This document shows, one piece after another, positions 7,202 to 15,562 of a stretch of 16,290 bases of DNA. A program made the position numbers and the translations under genes. Under the pieces are notes generated by a model that saw nothing but the letters and a program-made list of their open reading frames with translations, was not told the origin of the DNA and did not search any database. Location of the stretch: NCBI GenBank assembly GCA_025769875.1, contig JAGFNK010001023.1, positions 1 to 16,290 of the forward strand. Reading direction: 5' to 3'. Each line of letters starts with the position of its first letter. The first letter of the stretch is position 1. Source of the DNA: Russula earlei. Taxonomy: Eukaryota > Basidiomycota > Agaricomycetes > Russulales > Russulaceae.

Positions 7202-7236
7202 TAGTTCTTGAAAGTAAGAACTACCCTTGTAACACT
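7202..7236 (+). other. Conserved hairpin and 26-nt block at the ORF A/ORF B junction (element II)
   Basis: TAGTTCTT (7202-7209) pairs with AAGAACTA (7216-7223) around a 6-nt loop. The block 7211-7236 (AAAGTAAGAACT, then ACCCTTGTAACACT) differs from element I at one base, and that change keeps the stem paired. It lies just after the ORF A stop and just before ORF B opens at 7239. Reinitiation, internal entry, splicing (GTAAGA resembles a 5' splice site) or packaging are all possible. Confidence 0.7.
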
Positions 7237-7238
7237 AG

Positions 7239-8171
7239 ACTAAAGAAATCAAAGCTTTGTCTGCAGTGCCTCCGCGATTCACAGTCTCCCCCAACCCGAG
7301 CACCGACTCTGAGTACGACTCAGAAGACGACGCAGTCCTTCAGCAGCACGGGCTCATTGTTAATCACCTTCCCATCCTTCGGGACATTTACTTTCCCCCA
7401 ATCTCTATTGTCAACGTCTACGATCGACAACAAATTGAAATCTGGTCTCACAACGCCTACGTCCTCCGAGACTTGATAGGCCTTCTCCCATTCGGACAAG
7501 TCCTCAACCAAATACAATACAACTTGTTCATCGACACCCTTGGTCACCTCGTCGAACCCGCTCGCCGCCAACTCTTGTTTTGGTACCTCTCCACCTCTAG
7601 AAACTTTGACGGAGAGCCAACTGGCATCCTCACCCTCACTGACAGTGACGAGAAGCTGTGGACTGAAGTCATCCTGCCTCAGCATTACGCTCTCGTCCAA
7701 GAACTATTGGAGGGCCAAGCCTCATATTACCTGTCCCTTTTTACCCTCACACACGAACACATCTCGGTGCAGTTTAATTACCTTCGCCTTAACAGATCTA
7801 CACAAGGAGGACCCGCAACCCTCCAATTGGCTTACGTAGAAGGAAGAAGGTACATTTACAACTGGAGAGAGACTACTTGGACCCACAGCATCGTGGACGC
7901 TCCCCAGAACCTCGTAGACCCCGCGGGACTTTATTCCCCGCCACCAGCAGTATACACCGGTCCTCCTGTCCCGGAAGAACTCTCCACCATCAGCCGACCT
8001 CTCACCCCTGTAGTGAGACGAACCCCAACCAGCAGCATCCGCACCCATTGGTCCCCTACACCAACTCGTCCCGGTGTCTGCCTCTGCCTCAGAGAAGTGT
8101 GCAACTGCGGCTTCCTGACCCGACACACCCCCCACACCACCCGGGATAACCCTGTGGACCCCAGGAGATAG
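7239..8171 (+). CDS. ORF B of element II: conserved methionine-free protein with a cysteine motif
   Basis: The frame opens after TAG 7236-7238 and ends at TAG 8169-8171, about 310 codons with no ATG. The order is an acidic N-terminus (SEYDSEDD), a central helical-looking part (LPFGQVLNQ, PARRQLLFWYL), LRLNR, AYVEGRRYIYNW, YTGPP and SRPLTP, then C-x-C-x4-C-x-C-G-F at 8079-8114 or so. Element I has the same motifs. After GF the match to element I (ITLWTPGD, HLP) continues in the next frame from about 8119, so a one-base insertion has probably shifted the end. In that other frame the protein would run to TAG 8248-8250. The family is not recognised. Zinc binding through the four cysteines is a reasonable inference. 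Confidence 0.65.
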   Translation, partial: TKEIKALSAVPPRFTVSPNPSTDSEYDSEDDAVLQQHGLIVNHLPILRDIYFPPISIVNVYDRQQIEIWSHNAYVLRDLIGLLPFGQVLNQIQYNLFIDTLGHLVEPARRQLLFWYLSTSRNFDGEPTGILTLTDSDEKLWTEVILPQHYALVQELLEGQASYYLSLFTLTHEHISVQFNYLRLNRSTQGGPATLQLAYVEGRRYIYNWRETTWTHSIVDAPQNLVDPAGLYSPPPAVYTGPPVPEELSTISRPLTPVVRRTPTSSIRTHWSPTPTRPGVCLCLREVCNCGFLTRHTPHTTRDNPVDPRR

Positions 8172-8742
8172 ACATCTCCCGCACCAACTGATCTGGCGCC
8201 CTCTCACAGACGAAGAGGCCGCCGCTCTGCTTCTGCAGTTTCAAGAGTAGAACGTCCTCTACCATTAACTCCCCCAGTTATCCCAATCCCACTTCCGTAT
8301 ACTGATCGACAATTAACCCCCTTCGCTACCCCCCTAGTAGAGCATTCAAGTAGTAGCCAGTCACCCCCAGGTTCTATAGTTGGCTTACGGTGCTACTTCC
8401 CCGAGCTAGCGTACTTAGGATCAGTACTACCTCACAGAACTCGTAGGGAATTATTAGATTTCAAAAATCATTGCAAGGAACTGTGGCACGCAAGGACACA
8501 AGCCTTCGTGCGCATAGACCATCCAATAGAAGAGATCAGTCAATTCGCCCCACATCCCTTAGACTTCGAAGGCTTCCTCTGGAAAGGACGAGTAGCAATA
8601 ACCTACTCTGGCGTCACGGAAGAATATTTTCGCATCACCCAGAACCTCCAAACCCAACGAAGGGGGATCCCCGTATTATTGCCAGCCTACTGCCGTCACC
8701 TACCCCTGGGACGCAACCCACTGGACCACCGTCCCTCTTTAA
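8172..8742 (+). CDS. ORF C of element II: conserved methionine-free protein
   Basis: The frame directly follows the ORF B stop TAG (8169-8171) in the same frame, so B and C could form one product by readthrough. Proline-rich SRVERPLPLTPP is followed by RRELLDFKN, FEGFLWKGRV and VTEEYFRIT. Near 8691 a one-base shift is needed to reach the conserved TYPWDATHW and the TAA at 8740-8742. Element I (1-794) and element III (16123-16290) carry the same C-terminal block. No ATG occurs. The tail pattern G-[RK]-V...TEEY...YPW...HW recurs in module D, suggesting a repeated small domain. The function is unknown. Confidence 0.55.
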
Positions 8743-8755
8743 AATCTCAGTAGCC

Positions 8756-9117
8756 ACCTACGCCGAAGTAGTAAAGGGAAAGGCCTTTACAAACCACACG
8801 ATCACAGAAAGCGTATCTTTCACCTCACAAAAGAGGATCAATATCTGTTTCAATTTCCGTTCTATTGCAAAGATCCCTACTGCTACTGGCACAAAGACTG
8901 GCATTACACCCGCGTCTGGCACAAGTCCTGGGACCCATAGCCCATCATTCGGCCAGCAACATACGCAGAAGTTGTAAAGGGGGAGAACCTTTACAAACCC
9001 ATACGCTTCATCGGGCGCATCTATTATCGAACGCCAGAAGAATACCGCCACTCTCTAGAACACCCCTACTTCTGTAAAGACCTGTATTGTCCGTGGCACC
9101 AAGATTGGCATCGTTAG
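8756..9117 (+). CDS. Module D: two tandem copies of a C-x4-C-x2-H-x3-H unit
   Basis: Two units begin with the same words, TYAEVVKG then LYKP, and end in CKDPYCYWHKDWH (8866-8904) and CKDLYCPWHQDWH (9073-9111). The DNA at 8756-8795 and 8959-8999 is a diverged direct repeat. The C/H spacing looks like a small zinc-binding fold. Copy 1 needs a one-base shift near 8787. Copy 2 ends at TAG 9115-9117, followed directly by TGA and the ATG of ORF E in the same frame. In element III the space between ORF C and ORF E is only a few bases, so module D is absent there. No ATG is present. It could be nucleic-acid binding, which is inference. Confidence 0.5.
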
Positions 9118-9120
9118 TGA

Positions 9121-9806
9121 ATGAGCCAAAGTCCGGAAGAGGAGGTTGCCCGAAGACCCCTTACTGAAAGTGAACAACTACAAATTCCTGTACTCTTCCG
9201 AAACGTCGACTATAACATCACCGGAGAATACTATAGTGGCTACTGCAGGGATTGAGCAGTCACCCAATACGATACCCTCTACGACCCTTGGACCCTAGAC
9301 GCAAGGAAAGACTGGGACGAAGAGGACGTTGAACTCACTCCAGAAACCCTTCGAACCCTTATCCCAGAAATTGCCTTCCTTCGTAATTTTGACCTCCTCA
9401 CTGGAACTGCGTCATTCCAAGGTCAAACAGTTCACTGGAGTAGGAATCTTGAACTATTCACATACCGAAACCACAAGCCAGTCAATTTCTCGACCGCTCA
9501 GGAAGAGGCTGAGCAAGCTGAAGTCACCCGCACCCTTGAAGCCACAGTAGAAACTGCATCAAGGGTTCTATCACAAGTTACCAAAGCTCTCACCCCAGCA
9601 CGAGGGAACACTCCAACACCGGGCCCCTCTAGAGTACCAGGAGGATTTGACTCCCCCGAGCCAAGCCATCTTCCCACTCCCGTAACAGTAGGACAACGCA
9701 CAGTAGCAGTGCCCCCGCCACCACCTCCATCTCCTACACGAACGACACAAACTCTTGTTCGTTCAACCAGAGTTCGAACAACACCAGCTCCACCAGCACC
9801 ACCACC
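9121..9806 (+). pseudogene. ORF E of element II: N-terminal extension of gag, truncated by element III
   Basis: ATG 9121 opens a frame (MSQSPEEEVARRPLTESEQ) that is homologous to 16118-15563 of element III: RRPLTESEQ with RRDITDEEE, LTPETLR with a VTTEQLK stretch, and HWSRNLELFTYRNHKPVNFS with KWSRSRRHWVYYNNREVDFS. A TGA at 9253-9255 interrupts it; a tryptophan codon changed by one transition would explain it. A long proline/threonine-rich linker follows and the frame stops being element II at 9806. In element III the same protein runs in frame into gag. The ATG at 9121 is the only ATG in 5995-9806, and element III has ATA there, so it may not be the ancestral start. Confidence 0.6.
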
Positions 9807-9838
9807 TGTCAAGACACGTACTGCTGATCCGTGTGGAC

Positions 9839-9965
9839 TCAGGAGCAGGTGGGCAAGGGTCGGAACAGATGGTACGCGGCGTAGGCGGCGTTGAACAAGA
9901 GGACGAGCCAAATGACTAAGATATACCAGATGGGGACTGGTACGTGTAACTGGAGGCAGAGGCGA
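9839..9965 (-). CDS. R-U5 small ORF with a membrane segment (element III LTR)
   Basis: The frame ends at TGA 9841-9839. The hydrophobic part begins IWYILVIWLVLL, then NAAYAAY. Compared with the element I LTR the differences here are mostly conservative (L/I, V/I, I/V), which hints at selection on the protein. No ATG is present. Confidence 0.42.
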
Positions 9966-10092
9966 AGGTTAGAAGCCAGTGCAGCGAGGGGACTTTAAAC
10001 AAGGCGGTCGTAGAAGAGTACCTTGGGGACGAGAGGAGTCTTTAAACTGAGCGGTCGCAGGGGAGTACCCAGGAAGAGGAGAGTATCACAAA

Positions 10093-10134
10093 TGGACAGT
10101 CTGACGACTGCCATGCTTCATTGGGGCTTATATA
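10093..10134 (-). promoter_or_regulatory. Core promoter elements in the element III LTR
   Basis: TATATAAG (10134-10127, minus strand) lies 32 bases before AGACTGTCCA (10102-10093), as in element I. Confidence 0.6.
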
Positions 10135-10270
10135 CAGTGTACAGGGTCGATTACAAAGACTTGGGACTATTCTAGACTCTTTGGTACCATCCAATAGGAC
10201 TACAGAGGCATAAACTTGCTTGTGTCAAGTTTCAGGCTTACTGAGCGCATTACTGATCATTGTGGAGCGA

Positions 10271-10371
10271 TGACATCATTATGATGTCACTGTGGAGTGC
10301 TTAGTGAGCCTATGAGGTCACTGTGGAGTCGCTCAGTCAGCTATGATGTCATTGGAGCCTGGATGACGTCA
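10271..10371. promoter_or_regulatory. bZIP-like sites in U3 of element III
   Basis: The palindrome TGACATCAT-T-ATGATGTCA is at 10271-10289, TGATGTCA follows near 10344, and a perfect CRE/ATF octamer TGACGTCA is at 10364-10371. A regulatory role is inferred from the motif alone. Confidence 0.4.
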
Positions 10372-10635
10372 GATGATTTATGCAACAGTTTCTAAGAGTT
10401 TGTGCCACTGTTTCGGGTCCTTGGTGGCTGGGTGGCCATGTGGCTGCCACGCGATGATTACCCGATTAGGAAACGGGTGCCTGGTCGTGTTATAGTGCCT
10501 TTGCAATAGCGATATCTTGCACTGCAGGGGGAATAGCCCAGAAAACGGAAGGGAGTTGGTAATGCAAAATGAGAGAGGTCTCTCTTGAGTGAAATAGGAC
10601 CATCTACGGTCAGGGCCTGGCCTTGATTCATAACA

Positions 10636-10649
10636 TTCATCCCCTCTTT
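10636..10649 (-). other. Polypurine tract of element III
   Basis: AAAGAGGGGATGAA on the minus strand directly precedes the LTR start TGTTATGA at 10635. This is where plus-strand priming occurs in LTR retrotransposons, and it fixes 9807-10635 as the 3' LTR. Confidence 0.85.
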
Positions 10650-10881
10650 ATAGACTTGTTGCTCCTGCAATGGTAGGGACTTGTTTCTTTGGAAGGTGGA
10701 GTAGTTTGCATATGAAAGTCGAAGTCTGTTTGTTCGTGGGGAATTCCTTCTTGTTCTATGGATTGCTTTGGGGATAGCTGTGGTCGATTGAGTGCATGTG
10801 ATCGCAGGGGTTCATTGAAAAGTTCGTTGGTAACAAGGATAAAGGTAATCGTCGACAGAGGTCATGATGAGAGTTATTGTT
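10650..10881 (-). other. Untranslated stretch between pol and the 3' LTR
   Basis: No conserved ORF is seen. It is the element's 3' non-coding segment. Confidence 0.6.
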
Positions 10882-11761
10882 TTAGGGGTTACTCCTGGTG
10901 GGAATTGTTTTAAGCGCTTTTGGATATGTCCGATGGAAGTCTTTGACAAGTGATTGCGCTCTTGATAGGTTAGAGGCTGGTTCCCAAGTATTTTCTGCAG
11001 CAGTGTACCCTTTCCATTTAACTAAGTATTGAATCCCTTTGCGGTTCGGGGAGAGTCGAGAGTTTAAGATCTGTTCCACTTCGTATTGCTCTTCTCCTTC
11101 GATTAGTACCGGTGGTGGGTTTGAGAAGTTAGGGCCGTGGGCAGCGGTTTCTTTATAAGGTTTGATCAGGGAGTGGTGAAAAACCGGGTGTATCTTCCAA
11201 GACTTTGGTAGTTCGAGGCGAACGTTTACTGGATAGGCAGTGGTGACTTTGAATGGCCCGTAGCGTCGAGGGGCTAGTTTTGCTTTTGGGTGAGTCGTTC
11301 GTAGATTCGTGGCTTCCAGCCATACTTGATCCCCTTCTTTAAAACGAAATGTGGAGGTTTGAGGTCCTGATTGCTTCATGATTTCTGTTGCTCGGTTCAG
11401 GGAGGCAGCTACTTCTTCTCTGAGTTGGTTTAGTCTTGATAGTCTTTCTTGGATTGAAGGGAACTTTGATGTAAAGGCAAGGGGCGGAGCAAATGTTGGG
11501 TTAAAGCCATACCAGACTTCAAACGGGGGTTTGTTCATAGCACTGTGTTGTCTGGCATTATGTGCGAATTCCATAAAGGGAACTAGTTCTGCCCAATTGT
11601 CTGCTTGATGGTTGCCAAATATTCGTAGGTATTGTTCTAGTTCTTGGTTAACTCGTTCTGTTTCTCCGTCTGTCTGTGGGTGATATGCTGTGCTTAGTGA
11701 TACTTTGACATTTAACTTCTTCCATAGTTCTTGAGTGACTTTTGCTGCGAATTGAGGGCCT
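10882..11761 (-). pseudogene. pol: Integrase C-terminal half with GPY/F-like stretch and chromodomain (pol, element III)
   Basis: The frame from 11760 to the stop at 10882 carries the end of the catalytic core (QTDGETERVNQE at 11676-11641, with the catalytic glutamate at 11658-11656), then the GPY/F-like stretch (RRYGPFKV). A C-terminal chromodomain follows at about 11094-10921: YEVEQIL, YLVKWKGY, NTWEP. The aromatic residues Y, W and W expected of a methyl-lysine cage are present. Chromodomains of this group steer integration to chromatin marks; that is known for the family. The upstream part of the core is in another frame, broken at 11764-11762 by one extra base that creates a TAG just after the second catalytic aspartate. 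Confidence 0.9.
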
Positions 11762-12049
11762 CTAGTCCGATATTATTTGTGTTGGGAGCCCTATTCTTCT
11801 CCAGACATTGTTCATGATTAGTGTCGCTGTTTCGTCTGCTGTGATTGTCTTGTGGCAAGGGGTAATGATTATCGCTTTACTGAATCGATCTACCACGACT
11901 AGGAGGCTGTCGAAGCCTTGTGAAATCGGTAGGTCCGTGATAAAGTCCATAGTAATGCTTTTCCATACTTCTCCAGCTGGTGTAATCGGTACTAAGGGGT
12001 GTTTCTGTCTTTGGACGGTTCTTTGTACTTTGGCAAATTGCGCAACCAT
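11762..12049 (-). pseudogene. pol: Integrase catalytic core, N-terminal part (pol, element III)
   Basis: MDFITDLP holds the first catalytic aspartate (near 11947-11945). LLVVVDRFSK follows, and IISD holds the second (11767-11765). With the glutamate at 11658-11656 the DDE triad is complete, but the frame breaks at 11764-11762. The HHCC zinc finger lies upstream in other frames: LHHDSLATGH near 12160-12130 and CAIC at 12044-12033. Frame changes near 12095 and 12005 separate these pieces. Integrase joins the cDNA ends to host DNA. Confidence 0.88.
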
Positions 12050-13500
12050 CTACATAACTTTTGACATAAGTTAGCATTCCTGGCCACCAATAGTTTCGGC
12101 TGATTCAGTTCATAAGTTTTCCATTGGCCAGGATGCCCCGTGGCAAGGGAGTCGTGGTGTAGTTTTAGAATTTTCTTTCTTAGGGTGTCGTTGTTTGGGA
12201 TATAGACTTTTCCTTTGAATAGTATTAGTCCATCTTCAAGGTTCCAGTCCTGTAAGCCTTTGGATAGTCGCCTTGGTCCATTCTTTATAATGATTGCTAA
12301 CGCGTTAGATACTTCTGGGTCATAGTCTTTGCTAGATCGTAGTTGTTGTCGAAGTTCCTGGTCGCCGATTGGTTCTGTAGCAGAGGTGCGTGTTGCTCTA
12401 ATTTTAAAAAATTTGTCATCTAGGAGCACCTTTCCATCATTTTCGTTTTGTATCCCCTCTTTAAAGTCTGGCCGCCTGGACAGACCGTCTGCTTTGTTCA
12501 TAGTTCCTGGGTGGTGGGTGATGGTGAAGTCGAAATTGCTGAGGAGGAGTGCCCATCGGGCTTGTCGTCTCGTGAGTTTCTGTTTTGTCATGAAGTATGT
12601 CAAGTTATTGTGGTCTGTCCATAGATCAATGGGGTGTGTAGCGCCTTCAAGGTAGTGTCGGAAGTGCCAGAGGGACAAGACGATAGCAAGGAGTTCTTTA
12701 TCGTAGATCATGTAATTTCGTTGTGCGGGGTCCAAGGATTTCGAGAAATAGGCTACTGGGTGATATCTGTTAAATTCATCGGGTTGTTCCAAGATTGCAC
12801 CGACTGCAAAGTCACTTGCATCGCAGATGAGTCGAAAGGGTTTCGTGTGGTTAGGTAACATGAGGATTGGGGCCATTGTGAATGCTTGGATTAGCTTCTG
12901 AAATGCTTGTTCTTCATCGTCTTCCCATTTGAAGGGGTTTTCTTTCTTTGTTAAGTTAAACAAGGGCCGTGCTATTCGAGAGTATTGGTGGATAAATCGT
13001 CGATAGAAGTTGCAGAATCCTAGAAATGCTTGTACTTCCGTAACATTGGTCGGAGTAGGCCACTTTGTAATGCCTATTAACTTGTCTTGGTCCATGGATA
13101 TTCGTCCTTGGGAGATATTGATGCCTAGGTAACTAATAGAGGTTTGTCGGAAAGCACATTTCTCTGGTTTCAAGTATAAGTCGTGGTCTTGGAGTGTTTT
13201 TAGGACCTTATGTGTCCAGTCGTCTAGTTCGTTCAAGGTTTGCGCCATGATTAGTATATCATCTAGATAAACAACCACTCGTTCAGTGGCGATGTATTTT
13301 GCTAGGATGGTGTTCATAAAGCGTTGGAAAGTGGCTGGGGCGTTGCAGAGACCAAATGTCATTATCAATGGTTCGAAGAGCCCTAATGGTGTCTTGAATG
13401 CCGCTAGGTGTTCATCGCCTTCTCTTAAGCGGATATTGTTGTATCCCCATCGTACGTCAAACTTGGTAAAGTATTGGGCTCCTTGGAGTTTGTCAATCAA
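11992..13500 (-). pseudogene. pol: Reverse transcriptase and RNase H (pol, element III)
   Basis: This is the longest open frame in the window, 502 codons. The reverse transcriptase has TKFDVRWGY (first catalytic aspartate at 13458-13456) and YLDD (13269-13258). RNase H follows at about 12837-12466 with LICDASD, DKELLA, LWTDHNN and KADGLSRR; the four acidic residues are at 12822, 12696, 12615 and 12489. The last part enters the integrase zinc finger and then shifts frame at about 12095. The true N-terminus lies upstream in the protease frame, with two single-base shifts near 13590 and 13510, the latter at a CCC run. All catalytic residues seen are intact. In Ty3/Gypsy the enzyme copies the element RNA to cDNA inside the particle. 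Confidence 0.92.
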
Positions 13501-14465
13501 TTCAGGGAATCAAGGGTAGTGGATACGCGTCTTTGACAGTTGCTGTATTCAGGGCTCTGTAGTCTTGTACTGGTACGTAGACTTCCTCCTTTCTTTTCTA
13601 CAAAGAAGAATGGGCTGGCAATAGCTGCTTTTGATGGTCGGATTGTGCCTCTTTTCAAATGTTCGTCTAAGTATTCTTTTAGGGCTTGTAGTTCCTTGGG
13701 AGTAAGTCGGTAGATGCCAGAATCGCGTCGGGCGACTCCTGGTTTCAGATTGATTGCATGGTCCCATGGTTGGTGAGCAGGGAGGCGTTGAGAGGCTTGT
13801 TCGTCAAAAACCTTTCGCCATTTCAAGAACTGGGCAGGGATAAGTTCGTCTAGTGTCTTGGGGGGTGTTTCTGCATGGGCTAGTTTGGTAGCTGTGGTTG
13901 ATTTGGCTCTTATGCTGATTGTCACTGGTCGGAATGCGTTGTAGATTTGTTCGTCTACACATGGGTTCAATGGTCCTTCAGTATCTGGGAAGATTAGTGC
14001 AGCAACGTTTGCAAATTCAGGTTCTTCGTCTTCAGGAAAAGTAAGCGCTTGTATTTGGTAATTCCGCGTTCCAGATGCAGATGCAATGGTTATGCTTGGG
14101 TGCGTGGTAAGGCAGGTGTGAGGACAATTCCTCAGCGTGATTGTGTCGTTTGCCCAATCGATATCTGGGTTGTGGTGTCGTAGCCAGTCTGTTCCTAAGA
14201 TGATGTCGTGATCTCCAATGTTAGTGACAAGGAATTCTGCTTGTTCGTCATGGGTAGCGCCTGTATGCGCTTGAATGCGGAGTCTCTGGATAGTGCTAAA
14301 GCGTATTAGTCCATTGGCATTTTGTGTTCCATCTACATTCTGTGCTGGCAATGGTTTGGTCATAGTTCGGAGGTGCAGGTGGTGTCTTTGTGCGAATCGC
14401 TCGTGGATTATCATTCCTTCTGCTCCACTGTCGAGCAGAGGCTCTTGCACCGATTTCTTTGCCAC
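13497..14465 (-). pseudogene. pol: Protease and start of reverse transcriptase (pol, element III)
   Basis: An aspartic protease motif LLDSGAEGMII (DSGA at 14432-14421) and the second conserved loop IILGTDWLRHHNPDIDW are present. A linker follows, then the start of reverse transcriptase: YRLTPKELQALKEYLDEHL, SPFFFVEKKGG. The reading frame is then lost by a one-base insertion near 13590, and a third frame continues to 13510. Upstream, the beginning of the protease domain is in a different frame, shifted at about 14470. The protease cleaves the gag-pol precursor. The motifs are clear and the frame damage is clear. Confidence 0.9.
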
Positions 14466-14603
14466 TTGTCTTCCCTACTAAGGTAACTTTCAAGGCAATG
14501 GAAGGGGAGCGAATATTCTTGGTAAAAACTTTGGGGTAATTGATTTCTCTTTGTATCGTACTGATTTGGACCGCGTCCCTCCTCGGTGCAGAAGGGGGTC
14601 CAA

Positions 14604-15562
14604 TTAAAAATCCATAGGAGCAGATCGTGGGCGGAGGATCGAGTCTGCAAGTGTTTCTCTCCAAGTCGTTAGTGAAGCAACAGGAATGGGTTCTTCTTGC
14701 GCAGGTTCGATGTTTTCATCTTGGATGGTTGTGGCTCTGACTGTTTGGGGGCGAGATCCTTGTCGTTGGCGTCCTTGAGCTGCTTTCTTTGCTCTACATT
14801 GATTTGCCATATGATTCTTCTTTCCACAATAGTAACAGAGATTGTTCTTGCGTCGAAATTCTTTCTCTGTATCTGTGAGGGGTTTCCTTTCACTTCTGGA
14901 TTCCCAGGGTCGTTCATTGGGCTCTCCTTGGTACAAGTTAATTTCCAATGGATTATCTGATCCTTGAGTGTTCAATCCTCGGGCACGCACAGAGCGTCCT
15001 CCTCGAAAAGCAGTGGAGTTGTATAGGTGGAAAAGGTTGTCGAACTTCTCTTGCTGCTTTGACAAGGGCTGCAAGCGTAGTTGGTGTTGGTGTGATTCCC
15101 TAGTATTTTCTGATGTAAGGCTGGGTTGATGTTCTTCCTAAATGCGTACATCTTTGTTCTTTCATCGGTGGTAGCTCGTGATGCGTGGTGCGACCATTTC
15201 TGATACCATTCATTAAACGGTAGTTTTCCTTGATAATAGGTGTGCATGGTATTAGCGGAGGCCAATTCTGCTTCTGCAGGAATAAAATGATCGGCAAAGG
15301 CTTTCTTGAAGTCGTCCCATGACCCATAGTCTGCTACGGTACGAGCCATAGCCTTGGTGGTTTGTTCTCTAGCCCATGCTCCAGCGGGTGTTCCTACTTT
15401 AAAGTGGGTTAGTGCAGCGGCAACTTTCTTGCTTTCATCTGTAAAGGAGTCGCCATTGATGTAATAATAATTGGCCAAAGCTGCCCAAAAGGCTTCTGCG
15501 TTATCAGCCTTTCCGTCAAAGGGTTCTGGTGCTGTTCCAACAAGGCGCGGATTGCTTGACAT
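14604..15562 (-). pseudogene. gag: Gag with zinc knuckle (element III)
   Basis: ATG at 15562-15560 sits in CCCACCATGTC, a near-ideal eukaryotic start context, and is the first sense ATG seen in 16290-15560. The protein opens SSNPRLVGTAPEPFDG and continues with FWAALANYY and DDFKKAFADHF, typical of the retrotransposon gag domain. The frame shifts near 15095 and again near 15062, then continues with FDNLFHLYN to a C-x2-C-x4-H-x4-C zinc knuckle, CYYCGKKNHMANQC (14837-14796), and stops at 14604. Gag forms the particle and binds the RNA. The upstream ORF E is in the same frame as this start with no stop between, so an N-terminally extended gag is possible. Confidence 0.88.

Larger units (their letters stand above)
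5341..9806 (+). mobile_element. Element II: 5' part of a family-2 LTR retrotransposon
   Basis: The order is LTR (5341-6303), primer-binding site, ORF A, conserved hairpin, ORF B, ORF C, module D (two tandem copies) and ORF E, the N-terminal extension of gag. ORF E ends in mid-protein at 9806, where the 3' LTR of element III begins in the opposite orientation. The rest of gag and pol is therefore expected to the right of element III, outside the window. The flank before the LTR is AGCAG (5336-5340). No target duplication can be checked because the other end is missing. Confidence 0.85.
9807..10635 (-). repeat. 3' LTR of element III (family 1, 829 bp)
   Basis: On the minus strand it starts TGTTATGAATC right after the polypurine tract and ends TCTTGACA. 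It is the same length as 3501-4329 and, by eye, about 95% identical. It keeps a perfect CRE-like TGACGTCA where the other copy has TGATGTCA. Confidence 0.93.

Noticed and set aside
7722..8207. 161-codon minus-strand ORF
   Set aside because: It is antisense to ORF B of element II and has no counterpart opposite ORF B in element I.
9709..9780. Proline/threonine repeat as a separate low-complexity gene
   Set aside because: It is the linker of ORF E; element III has a T/P-rich linker at the same place.
9498..9911. 137-codon minus-strand ORF
   Set aside because: It crosses the element II/III junction at 9807 and is antisense to ORF E on one side.
10458..10670. 70-codon minus-strand ORF over the polypurine tract and U3
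   Set aside because: It spans the LTR boundary, and the matching region of the element I LTR gives a different, unrelated peptide.
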